Source: CBDUSL01 sp965370265
Lineage (GTDB): Bacteria; Patescibacteriota; Patescibacteriia; JAXHNJ01
Assembly (NCBI GenBank): GCA_965370265.1
Contig: CBDUSL010000006.1
Coordinates: forward strand, 1 to 27,926
Reading direction: 5' to 3'
DNA: 27,926 nucleotides
Part shown: piece by piece, positions 8,713-15,700 of the stretch
Position numbering within the stretch: position 1 is the first letter of the stretch
Layout: each line of letters starts with the position of its first letter
Translations under genes and position numbers: made by a program
Notes under the pieces: generated by a model
The model's input: the letters and a program-made list of their open reading frames with translations, nothing else
Database searches by the model: none
Told to the model about the DNA's origin: nothing

Positions 8713-8748
8713 CGCCAATTACAAAATCTTTGATTTTGATAATTGGCG
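8713..8748 (+). repeat. Long imperfect palindrome (hairpin 1)
   Basis: The left arm CGCCAATTACAAAATC (8713-8728) pairs with GATTTTG plus TAATTGGCG (8732-8748), giving 16 base pairs with one bulged A and a three-base loop. There is no T-tract, so it is not a typical intrinsic terminator. It is REP/IS200-like in form and lies upstream of the GIY-YIG ORF. Confidence 0.75.
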
Positions 8749-8753
8749 AGGAT

Positions 8754-8773
8754 CCCGCCCTTAAAAGGGCGGG
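8754..8773 (+). repeat. GC-rich palindrome (hairpin 2)
   Basis: CCCGCCCTT (8754-8762) and AAGGGCGGG (8765-8773) are perfect inverted repeats separated by two bases. An A-rich, not T-rich, sequence follows, so it is a poor terminator on this strand. On the minus strand no T-tract follows either. The TCCCGCC at its left edge also occurs at 8710-8716 before hairpin 1. Confidence 0.7.
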
Positions 8774-8796
8774 AGATAAAACCCTTTATTAAATGT

Positions 8797-9048
8797 ATGA
8801 AATATTACGTTTATATTTTACAAAGTTTTAAAGATAATACTTATTATGTTGGTACAACAAAAAATATTGAGAAAAGAATAAACCAGCATAATCAAGGTAT
8901 TTCTCGTTCAACCAAAGGAAAAATTCCATGGAAACTCGTTTACAATGAGAGATTTAATAATATCAAGGATGCCTATAAGAGAGAAAGGTATATAAAGACC
9001 CACAAGAAAAGAAAATATATTGAAAAACTAATTAATATGCCCCTATAG
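8797..9048 (+). CDS. Small stand-alone GIY-YIG nuclease domain protein
   Basis: 83 residues from the ATG at 8797; the upstream in-frame extension back to a TTG at 8743 runs through the palindromes and is unlikely to be coding. It matches the COG2827-type minimal GIY-YIG fold: YYVYILQS (GIY strand), TYYVGTTKNIEKRINQHNQG (YIG strand, catalytic Arg in the helix), STKGKIPWKLVY, then a helix AYKRERYIK carrying the putative metal-binding Glu. The last codons (Met-Pro-Leu) and the TAG stop are read from tRNA-Arg sequence, so the gene overlaps the tRNA by 10 bases. Its role is unknown; the family includes domains of homing endonucleases and repair nucleases. Confidence 0.85.
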   Translation: MKYYVYILQSFKDNTYYVGTTKNIEKRINQHNQGISRSTKGKIPWKLVYNERFNNIKDAYKRERYIKTHKKRKYIEKLINMPL

Positions 9049-9113
9049 TTCAATGGATAGAATGTAGGCTTCCGGAGCCTGAGATCGAGGTTCGACTCCT
9101 CGTGGGGGCACCA
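9039..9113 (+). tRNA. tRNA-Arg (anticodon CCG), CCA encoded
   Basis: The cloverleaf reads: acceptor GCCCCTA / TGGGGGC, D-arm AGTTCAATGGATAGAAT, anticodon stem TAGGC / GCCTG with loop TTCCGGA (anticodon CCG, reading CGG), and T-arm CGAGG-TTCGACT-CCTCG. Discriminator A and an encoded CCA (9111-9113) follow. The first 15 bases form the right copy of the direct repeat, and the first 10 bases are also the 3' end of the GIY-YIG ORF. Confidence 0.93.
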
Positions 9114-9136
9114 GATTTTATGTTTTTGTAAAAAAG

Positions 9137-9145
9137 TGATATAAT
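9137..9145 (+). promoter_or_regulatory. Extended -10 promoter
   Basis: TGATATAAT fits the TGnTATAAT extended -10 exactly. Transcription would start at about 9152, at the A of an ATG. No convincing -35 is seen. It drives the terminator/boxA leader of the nuclease-like gene. Confidence 0.55.
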
Positions 9146-9151
9146 TTAAGC

Positions 9152-9190
9152 ATGAAGATATTATTCCGAAACAAAACTAAAATGACTTAA
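9152..9190 (+). CDS. Possible 12-residue leader peptide
   Basis: The short frame MKILFRNKTKMT ends in TAA five bases before a terminator hairpin. Its ATG coincides with the predicted start point, so it would be translated leaderless. It could couple translation to terminator formation, but an ORF this short can occur by chance. No run of regulatory codons is evident. Confidence 0.25.
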   Translation: MKILFRNKTKMT

Positions 9191-9195
9191 GGGGG

Positions 9196-9221
9196 ATGCG
9201 CGAGACGACCGCGCATTTTTT
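9196..9221 (+). terminator. Intrinsic terminator/attenuator in the leader
   Basis: ATGCGCG (9196-9202) pairs perfectly with CGCGCAT (9210-9216) around a seven-base loop, followed by a T-run to 9221. It lies downstream of a promoter and upstream of the gene it would shut off, so it probably acts as an attenuator or ends a leader RNA of about 70 bases. Confidence 0.75.
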
Positions 9222-9227
9222 AGTTAT

Positions 9228-9241
9228 AGCTCTTTGAAAAC
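9228..9241 (+). promoter_or_regulatory. boxA-like antitermination site
   Basis: AGCTCTTTGAAAAC closely resembles the boxA element of rRNA leaders (NusB/S10 binding; Gram-positive type TGTTCTTTGAAAACT). It sits directly after the terminator and just before the ribosome binding site. A similar site is at 20276-20288 in the same relative position. Confidence 0.5.
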
Positions 9242-9254
9242 GAAGGGAGTAGCC

Positions 9255-9764
9255 GTGCTACATCTGAACGGAAGAGACCCGGTTAGTGTTTTGCTAAAAA
9301 AAGAAAGCGTTATTATTAACGGAATTGAGTATTATCAGCATAAGACAGGTAATAAAAAAACAAATTTTGCTTATGATGGAGTTTACTACGAAACAAGGGA
9401 AGAGTTAATGATTGCCCAAATGCTTTGTTGGATGAAAATCTCTTTCCTGCATCATGTAAATTTTTCCTTCCCGTTATATCCAGATGACGAAAAAGAAGCT
9501 ATTTGGTGCCCTGACTTTATTCTGGAATGTCCCTTTCGTTGGGTTGGGGAAGTGTGTAAGGGCTCGGTAATTGTGGGCATAGAAGCAAAACATAGAAGAA
9601 CAATCGGTCGTCCGCGAAGAAAATCAAAAGCTCTCTTGAGAGAGTTTGGTATACCGATAATTTTATTAAATCTTAAAGATATTAAGCCTTACTTTAACAA
9701 AAAATGCATGAAACTCCCCTTAAAACCTTTAAAAACATACGAAGAAATTTCTTCAGTGGCCTGA
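9255..9764 (+). CDS. PD-(D/E)XK nuclease-like protein
   Basis: GTG at 9255 is chosen because AAGGGAG (9243-9249) is a well-placed Shine-Dalgarno; the longer in-frame TTG start at 9234 would lie inside the boxA-like site. The 169-residue product has the residue layout of the PD-(D/E)XK superfamily: an N-terminal helix with Glu (YYETREELMIAQML, E49/E50), then WCPDFIL (D87), then VGIEAKHRR (E110-x-K112), then a basic helix (RPRRKSKALLREFGIPIILL). This order resembles small Vsr/DUF559-like endonucleases, but the exact family is not recognised. Cys85, Cys92 and Cys101 flank the core. It is a single-gene unit with its own leader and terminator. Function unknown; nuclease activity is inferred from motifs. 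Confidence 0.6.
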   Translation: MLHLNGRDPVSVLLKKESVIINGIEYYQHKTGNKKTNFAYDGVYYETREELMIAQMLCWMKISFLHHVNFSFPLYPDDEKEAIWCPDFILECPFRWVGEVCKGSVIVGIEAKHRRTIGRPRRKSKALLREFGIPIILLNLKDIKPYFNKKCMKLPLKPLKTYEEISSVA

Positions 9765-9780
9765 AAAGGTCGCTTTGCCC

Positions 9781-9815
9781 CCCCGTTCTTATATTCGGTT
9801 AAGAGCGGGGTTTTT
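9781..9815 (+). terminator. Intrinsic terminator after the nuclease-like gene
   Basis: CCCCGTTCT (9781-9789) pairs with AGAGCGGGG (9802-9810), nine pairs with one G-U, followed by TTTTT. Confidence 0.85.
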
Positions 9816-9851
9816 CTTGAAAAGATGAAAAAATAAGTATAGGATTAAGAT

Positions 9852-10262
9852 ATGAATAAATTTAAAGAAATCACATTTCCAACCAAAGGTAAATTCGGAT
9901 TAATTAGTATTGCTTCCGAAATAGAAGAATTCGTCAGAGAGTTAGGAGTTAGTCATGGGGTGTGCCATGTGTACATTCCCCACGCTACAGCCGCTCTAAT
10001 AACCAATGAAAATGAATCAGGGGTAAAAGAAGATATTCTAAAGAGAATTCTGGCTCTAGCCCCGGAAAAAGAAAAATATCTGCATGATAAAATCGATAAT
10101 AATGCCAGAGCCCATATTATTGCTTCTATCTTAGGTCCGGATATAAATTTTCCGATTATTGAAGGAATGCTGGTCAGAGGAGCCTGGCAGGATATATTTT
10201 TTGTGGAATTAGATGGTCCAAGGCCTGAACGCAAGGTGATAATAAATATTATAGAATCGTAA
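9852..10262 (+). CDS. YjbQ family protein (UPF0047)
   Basis: 136 residues, the normal length for this single-domain family. Conserved blocks are all present: VYIPHATAALITNENE (about 37-52), KYLHDKIDNNARAHIIASILG (about 75-95), PIIEGMLVRGAWQDIFFVEL and DGPRPERKV. The His/Asn/Glu set of these blocks forms a metal-binding pocket in known structures. The family has reported weak thiamin-phosphate-synthase activity, but its cellular role is unsettled. It is followed after 17 bases by the EF-Tu domain-2-like gene and is probably co-transcribed with it. A weak AGGA lies 5' of the ATG. Confidence 0.9.
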   Translation: MNKFKEITFPTKGKFGLISIASEIEEFVRELGVSHGVCHVYIPHATAALITNENESGVKEDILKRILALAPEKEKYLHDKIDNNARAHIIASILGPDINFPIIEGMLVRGAWQDIFFVELDGPRPERKVIINIIES

Positions 10263-10279
10263 AGAAGGGGGGTGAAAAA

Positions 10280-10555
10280 ATGACAGAAGATAAAGAAAAA
10301 AATGAAAAAATAATCGGTCGAGTAACCCATTATTACAACAAAATCGGCGTAGCTGTAATTGAATTAACGGAAGGTGGGGTTAAGGTGGGGGAGACTCTTC
10401 GTTTTCAGGGAGGGGAAAGAGATTTTGAACAGCTAGTGGAATCAATGCAAAATGAGCATGAAGAAATCAACGAAGCAAAGAAAGGGGATGATATAGGGAT
10501 GAAAGTAAATGAACCAGTACGTGAAGGCTATGTTATTTATAAGGTAACTGAATAA
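10280..10555 (+). CDS. EF-Tu domain-2-like small protein
   Basis: 91 residues. After a charged N-terminus, the segment IIGRVTHYYNKIGVAVIEL - GGVKVGETLRFQGG - DFEQLVESMQNEHEEINEAKKGDDIGMKV resembles domain 2 (a beta-barrel) of translation factor GTPases, with no GTPase domain. Stand-alone proteins of this kind are often annotated translation elongation factor-like. Its job is unknown. A purine-rich Shine-Dalgarno (AGAAGGGGGGTG, 10264-10274) makes it one of the better translated starts in this cluster. Confidence 0.72.
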   Translation: MTEDKEKNEKIIGRVTHYYNKIGVAVIELTEGGVKVGETLRFQGGERDFEQLVESMQNEHEEINEAKKGDDIGMKVNEPVREGYVIYKVTE

Positions 10556-10561
10556 ATTTTA

Positions 10562-11017
10562 ATGAGCTTGAAAAAATATCAGAAGAAAAGAAAATTTTTA
10601 GATACGCCCGAACCAAAAGGTAAAATTATTAATAAAAGCAATAATCGTTTTGTTGTTCAGAAACATCAAGCTAGCCATCTCCATTATGATTTTCGTCTGG
10701 AAAAAGAAGGGGTTCTTACGTCTTGGGCAATTCCAAAAGAGCCGCCAAAAATATTAGGAATAAAAAGACTGGCTATGCAGGTTGAAGATCATCCGGTCAG
10801 CTATATTAATTTTCAGGGAATTATTCCCAAAGGTAATTATGGGGCGGGAAAGGTTGAAATCTGGGATAAGGGAGTATATAATTTAATAATAAATAAAAAA
10901 AACGAACTTAAAATTACTCTCAAGGGCAAAAAACTTAAAGGAAATTATATTTTAGTTAAACCAAGAGGGGATCAATTTGGTAAAAAAGCTTGGCTTTTTT
11001 TCAAGACTAAATCTTAA
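10562..11017 (+). CDS. Stand-alone LigD-type 3'-phosphoesterase domain protein
   Basis: 151 residues covering just the N-terminal phosphoesterase domain of bacterial LigD, which trims 3'-phosphate or ribonucleotide ends before end joining. RFVVQKHQASHLHYDFRLE, LTSWAIPKEPP, RLAMQVEDHPVSY and IPKGNYGAGKVEIWD are textbook. The catalytic set of P. aeruginosa LigD (H42, H48, D50, R52, H84) aligns with H35, H41, D43, R45 and H77 at a constant offset of seven, so the enzyme should be active. No ligase or primase domain is attached and no Ku gene is nearby. It starts six bases after the preceding stop. Confidence 0.93.
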   Translation: MSLKKYQKKRKFLDTPEPKGKIINKSNNRFVVQKHQASHLHYDFRLEKEGVLTSWAIPKEPPKILGIKRLAMQVEDHPVSYINFQGIIPKGNYGAGKVEIWDKGVYNLIINKKNELKITLKGKKLKGNYILVKPRGDQFGKKAWLFFKTKS

Positions 11018-11076
11018 AAAATATTTTACTGTCACCTGCTTAATTTTTAAAAATAAAAAAGAATCAATAAAATTAA

Positions 11077-12390
11077 ATGAAGAATACTATAAAAAAATTT
11101 ATTCCCGAGTTTATTATTCTTTTTTACCACTGGCTTTTAGCTCGGTTAGCGGCCTTAGTATATTCTTATCCTTCAAACAAATTAATTGTAATAGGGGTAA
11201 CAGGAACAAACGGCAAGTCAACTGTTGTTAATTTAATTGCCAAGGTTTTGGAAGGGGCGGGTTATAAAATTGGGCTTGCTTCTACTTACAATTTTAAAGA
11301 TGGTGAAAAGGAATGGCTCAATAATAAAAAAATGACTATGCTTGGCCGCTTTCAATTACAGAATTTTTTGTCCAGACTGGTAAGAAATGGCTGTCAGTAC
11401 GCGGTGATTGAAACTTCTTCAGAAGGCATTAGACAATATCGTCATGTCGGTATTAATTATGATATAGCGGTTTTTACTAATTTAACGCCAGAGCATATTG
11501 AAACTCATGGCTCTTTTGAAAATTATAAAAAAGCCAAGGGCAAGCTTTTTTCTTCTCTTAAAAAGTCCAAAAATAAAAAAATTAACAAACAGTTAATTAA
11601 AAAAATAATCATTACTAACCTGGAAGATGAACATTCTGATTTTTTCCTTTCTTTTCCCGCCGACGAAAAATATGGCTTCAGTCTGACTTCCATAGAAACC
11701 AATATAAATAAAGTGATAGCCAGCCAGGTGAGAACAGACGAAAATGGAAGCTATTTTATTTACGGAGGAAAAAATTTCAATATTAATCTACTCGGAGATT
11801 TTAATGTTTCAAATTGTCTGGCTGCTCTGGCTGTCGGATTAAGCCAGGGAATTAATATCGAACAAATTAAATCAGCTCTTGAAAAAGTGGAGAAATTGCC
11901 TGGCCGCCTTGAGTTTATTAATAAAGGCCAGAATTTTAAAGTATTAATTGACTATGCTCCCGAAGTTGCTTCAATGAAAAAATTATATGGGGTAGTAAAC
12001 TTATTAAAGAAGAACAAAATAATTCATGTTCTTGGTTCCTGCGGAGGAGGGCGGGATGAATCACGCCGCTCGGTTTTAGGAGGAATTGCCGGAAAATCAG
12101 CCGATATCGTAGTTGTTACTAATGAAGATCCCTATGATGAAGATCCCCAGGCAATTATTGATCAAGTCGCCGAAGGGGCTGAAGAAGAGGGAAAATTAGT
12201 AAACAAAGATTTATTTAAAATAATAGACCGGCGTGAAGCCATTAAATTAGCTTTAGGGAAAGCAGGGAAAGATGATTTAGTAATAATAACCGGAAAAGGG
12301 GCGGAACAAGCCATTTGTATGGAAAGAGGCAGAAAAGTGCCTTGGGATGACAGAAAGGTAGTTGAAGAAATATTAGCTAATTTTAGGTAA
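11077..12390 (+). CDS. MurE-like Mur ligase without the N-terminal UDP-binding domain
   Basis: 437 residues; MurE-type ligases add the third amino acid to UDP-MurNAc-dipeptide in the cytoplasm. The ATP loop GVTGTNGKST starts at residue 40, where about 100 residues normally precede it, so the canonical domain 1 is replaced by a short hydrophobic/basic N-terminus. Also visible are AVIETSSEGIRQYRH, VFTNLTPEHIETHGSFENYKKAK, GDFNVSNCLAAL, LPGRLEFI, VLGSCGGGRDESRR, TNEDPYDEDPQAI (where DAP- or Lys-specific MurE have DNPR/DNPA-type motifs) and ITGKGAEQAI (canonical GKGHE). The changed specificity motifs mean the added residue cannot be read off. It may instead be a paralogue of MurE with another substrate. 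No Shine-Dalgarno is seen. Confidence 0.8.
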   Translation: MKNTIKKFIPEFIILFYHWLLARLAALVYSYPSNKLIVIGVTGTNGKSTVVNLIAKVLEGAGYKIGLASTYNFKDGEKEWLNNKKMTMLGRFQLQNFLSRLVRNGCQYAVIETSSEGIRQYRHVGINYDIAVFTNLTPEHIETHGSFENYKKAKGKLFSSLKKSKNKKINKQLIKKIIITNLEDEHSDFFLSFPADEKYGFSLTSIETNINKVIASQVRTDENGSYFIYGGKNFNINLLGDFNVSNCLAALAVGLSQGINIEQIKSALEKVEKLPGRLEFINKGQNFKVLIDYAPEVASMKKLYGVVNLLKKNKIIHVLGSCGGGRDESRRSVLGGIAGKSADIVVVTNEDPYDEDPQAIIDQVAEGAEEEGKLVNKDLFKIIDRREAIKLALGKAGKDDLVIITGKGAEQAICMERGRKVPWDDRKVVEEILANFR

Positions 12391-12519
12391 ATTGTGGATA
12401 AGCTGGGAATAAATAAATTCCTAGTTAAATATAGGTAGGCTAATATTTACTTAATAATTAACTAATATTAGCCAATTTTACTCTTAACCCTAAATATTGA
12501 ATAGTTTTCCTCATATCAT

Positions 12520-12548
12520 TTGACATCAAGGTAATATTGGGTTATATT
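12520..12548 (+). promoter_or_regulatory. Promoter of rpoBC
   Basis: Perfect -35 TTGACA (12520-12525), 17-base spacer, -10 TATATT (12543-12548). The start point would be near 12555. Confidence 0.75.
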
Positions 12549-12680
12549 TCTATTACTGTCTTTTTAGATAAATTACTTTATTTTTCTATTTTAAATACTA
12601 TATTTACTTTTTTCTAAAACAAAAAACCTATTTTACCTAGCATAGGTATTTTAAATTAGGGGCTTTGATAAAGTCCAATA

Positions 12681-12710
12681 CCCTTTTAGCTTTTTAGCTT
12701 GAAAGGGGGG
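12681..12710 (+). promoter_or_regulatory. Hairpin occluding the rpoB ribosome binding site
   Basis: CCCTTT (12681-12686) pairs with AAAGGG (12702-12707), and inside it AGCT (12688-12691) pairs with AGCT (12696-12699) around TTTT. The 3' arm is the start of the only Shine-Dalgarno-like run, A-GGGGGG (12704-12710), before the ATG at 12722. The fold would hide the binding site. Regulation of rpoB translation is inferred. Confidence 0.45.
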
Positions 12711-12721
12711 AAAGTACATTA

Positions 12722-15700
12722 ATGCCAGACAAATATCACGGGAGAAAAGTTTTTACTACTCTTCATGAGGCCATTTCTCTACCCGATCTTATCGAGGTAC
12801 AGAAAAGTTCGTATAAATGGTTTTTTGACGAAGGCTTAAAAGAGCTTTTTGAGGAAGTGTCACCGATCACAGATTTTATCGGCCGCGACCTTGAGCTCGA
12901 TTTTTTTGATTATTATTTAGATGATCCTAAGTATGATGAAATTAAATCCAAAGCCAAAAATGTAACCTATGAAGCTCCTCTGAGAGTACAGACTCGTTTA
13001 CATAATAAAAAAACAGGCGAAATCAAAGAACAGGAAATCTTTTTAGGTGACTTTCCTTTAATGACCGACCGGGGCACTTTTGTCATTAATGGAATTGAAA
13101 GAGTGATTGTTAGCCAGCTTATAAGATCGGCTGGCGTTTTTTTTACTTCTGAAATAATTAAAGGCAAAAGAAATTACGGGGCAAAAATAATTCCCAATAG
13201 AGGGGCTTGGCTTGAACTTGAAACAGATGCTAATAATATTATTTCCGTAAAAATTGATCGTAAGAGAAAAGTCCCTATCTCGGCTCTTTTAAGAGCTTTT
13301 GGCTACTCTTCGAATGAAGAAATTATCGATTTATTTAAAGATACTGATAACCATCCTTCCAACAAATTTATGGAAGCCACTGTTGCCAAAGATATTTCCA
13401 GAAATGAGAGCGAAGGTTTGAAAGAAGTTTATAAAAGAATCCGCCCGGGAGATTTGGCAACCGTTGATAATGCCAGAGATCTAATCCATAAAATGTTTTT
13501 TTCGTTTGACCGGTACGACTTTGGTAATGTCGGCCGTTATAAACTTAATCACCGTTTTAATTTTAGATTTCCTTTAGATAAAAAACATCGTGTACTCCAA
13601 AAAGAAGATCTTATTTCGATTATAAAAGAGATTATTAATTTAAATAATTCTCAAAAGGAAGCAGATGATATTGATCACCTGGGCAATCGCCGGGTAAGGG
13701 CGATTGGAGAACTTGTTCAGAATAAATTCAGAGTCGGCTTGGCAAGGATGGAAAGAATAATTAAAGACAGGATGAGCACCTTGGATATTAATAGCCTTAC
13801 TCCCAACCAGCTGATAAACGCGCGTCCGGTTATTGGGGTGGTAAAAGAATTTTTCATGTCATCGCAGTTGTCACAATTTATGGATCAAACTAATCCTCTG
13901 GCTGAGCTTGAACACAAGCGTCGTCTTTCGGCTATGGGCCCTGGCGGTCTTTCCCGGGAAAGAGCTGGATTTGATGTGCGTGATGTTCATCGGACCCACT
14001 ATGGCCGTATCTGCCCAATTGCTACGCCAGAAGGCCCTAATATCGGCTTAGTTGGTCATTTAGCTTCATATGCCAGAATCAATAATTATGGCTTTATTGA
14101 AACTCCTTTCCGAAAAGTTGTTCATGATCCGGAAAATAAACCAGAGCAAAGTGAAGGTGAAATTGCCAGGGAGGACATAAAAAATCCTTCTTCCGGAGAA
14201 ATTATAGTAAAAAATGAAGAAAAAATCAGCCAAGAGAAAGCTAAAGAATTATCAAAATTAGATATTAAAAATATCCCGGTCAAAGCAAGAGTGACTGATG
14301 AAATAATTTATCCAAATGCTTTCTCCGAAGAAAAATTTGTCACCACCGCCGCTACTACTCCTATTGATGAGAATGGTTATTTTATTAATGAAAGGGCTGA
14401 GGTAAGACGTTACGGTGAACCGGTAATGGATTCAGTAAATGTTATAGATTTAATGGATGTTTCACCGAAACAAATTGTCTCGGTTTCAACCTCTCTTATT
14501 CCTTTTCTTGAGCATGATGATGCGGTCAGAGCTTTGATGGGTTCAAATATGCAGCGCCAGGCCGTTCCATTGGTTAACCCAGGCGCTCCAATAGTAGCAA
14601 CTGGAGTAGAGGGCCGAGCCGCTAAAGATTCGGGCCAAGTAGTAGTATGCCAGAAAGACGGAATAGTTAAAGAAATTACAGGTGATAAAATAATTATTTT
14701 GGAAGATGAAAAAAATAATCTCCGTGAATATTATTTAAGAAAATTTTTTCGTTCCAATGCTTCTACTTGTATAAACCAGAAACCGATTATTGAAATGGGA
14801 CAAAAAGTAAAAAAAGGCGATGTTATTGCTGATGGTGCGGCTACCGATCATGGTGAACTTGCCCTGGGACAAAATGTCTTGGTCGCTTTTATGTCCTGGG
14901 AAGGGGGAAACTATGAAGATGCGATCTTAATTTCCGAGCGTTTAGTAAGAGAAGATTTTTATACCTCAATCCATATCGAAAATTATTCGGTTGATGTAAG
15001 AGATACCAAATTGGGCCCTGAATTAGTTACCCGCGATATCCCCAATGTTAGTGAGGAAAAGTTAAAAGATTTAAATGAAGAAGGGATTGTCAGAGTTGGG
15101 GCGAAAGTTGCCTCCGGCGATATTCTAATCGGAAAAATAACTCCGAAAGGCGAGACTGAATTATCGGCGGAAGAAAAACTTTTAAGAGCAATTTTTGGCG
15201 AGAAAGCCAAAGATGTTAAAGATTCATCTCTTTATCTTGAACATGGAGAACACGGTAAGGTAGTGGATATAAAAATATTTTCTCGTGACAAAGGCGATAA
15301 ACTTTCAGCCGGTGTTATCCGTCAGATTCAGATTTCAATTGCCCAGCTTAGAAAAATACAGGTAGGTGATAAAATGGCCGGCCGCCACGGTAATAAAGGG
15401 GTTATTTCTCGGGTTGTAGCCCAAGAAAACATGCCTTTCCTAAAAGATGGCACTCCTATTGATATTATTTTGAATCCCTTAGGCATAGCTTCTCGAATGA
15501 ACTTAGGGCAGGTTTTAGAAACTCACGCTGGATTGGCTGCTAATAAATTAGGTTATAAAGTGGTTAGCCCCGCCTTGGATGGTATTCCCGAAAAAATTAT
15601 CAAAAAAGAACTGAAAAAAGCCGGCTTTCCGGAAAATGGAAAAATGAAACTTTATGACGGAAGAACCGGTAAAAGTTTCGATAATGATGTAATGGTCGGC

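Larger units (their letters stand above)
8693..9053 (+). mobile_element. Candidate minimal GIY-YIG cassette inserted at a tRNA-Arg gene
   Basis: An exact 15-base direct repeat, GCCCCTATAGTTCAA, occurs at 8693-8707 and again at 9039-9053, where it is the first 15 bases of tRNA-Arg. Between the copies lie two strong hairpins (8713-8748 and 8754-8773) and one ORF, a small GIY-YIG nuclease. Seen: the repeat, the hairpins and the ORF. Inferred: the segment may have arrived at the tRNA 5' end and rebuilt it, leaving a duplicated target. The period is 346 bp. No integrase or transposase is present. A simple local duplication of the tRNA 5' end is the competing explanation. Confidence 0.4.
12391..12721. 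other. 331-bp AT-rich gap upstream of rpoB
   Basis: No ORF. It contains a strong promoter (12520-12548), a leader of about 165 bases, a CCTAGCATAGG inverted repeat (near 12636-12648) and a hairpin over the ribosome binding site (12681-12707). There is no obvious intrinsic terminator for the Mur ligase gene. The GC-poor first 130 bases show nothing else recognisable. Confidence 0.6.

Noticed and set aside
8754..8773. Intrinsic terminator for the nucleotidyltransferase operon
   Set aside because: The hairpin is followed by AGATAAAACCC, not a T-tract, on the plus strand and has none on the minus strand.
8743..8796. N-terminal extension of the GIY-YIG protein from a TTG start
   Set aside because: The extension is encoded by the two palindromes and is not found in the compact family, which begins at the MKYYVYILQS-type strand.
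9039..9113. A second tRNA gene at the left repeat (8693)
   Set aside because: Only the first 15 bases match; no D-stem closure, anticodon arm or T-arm follows.
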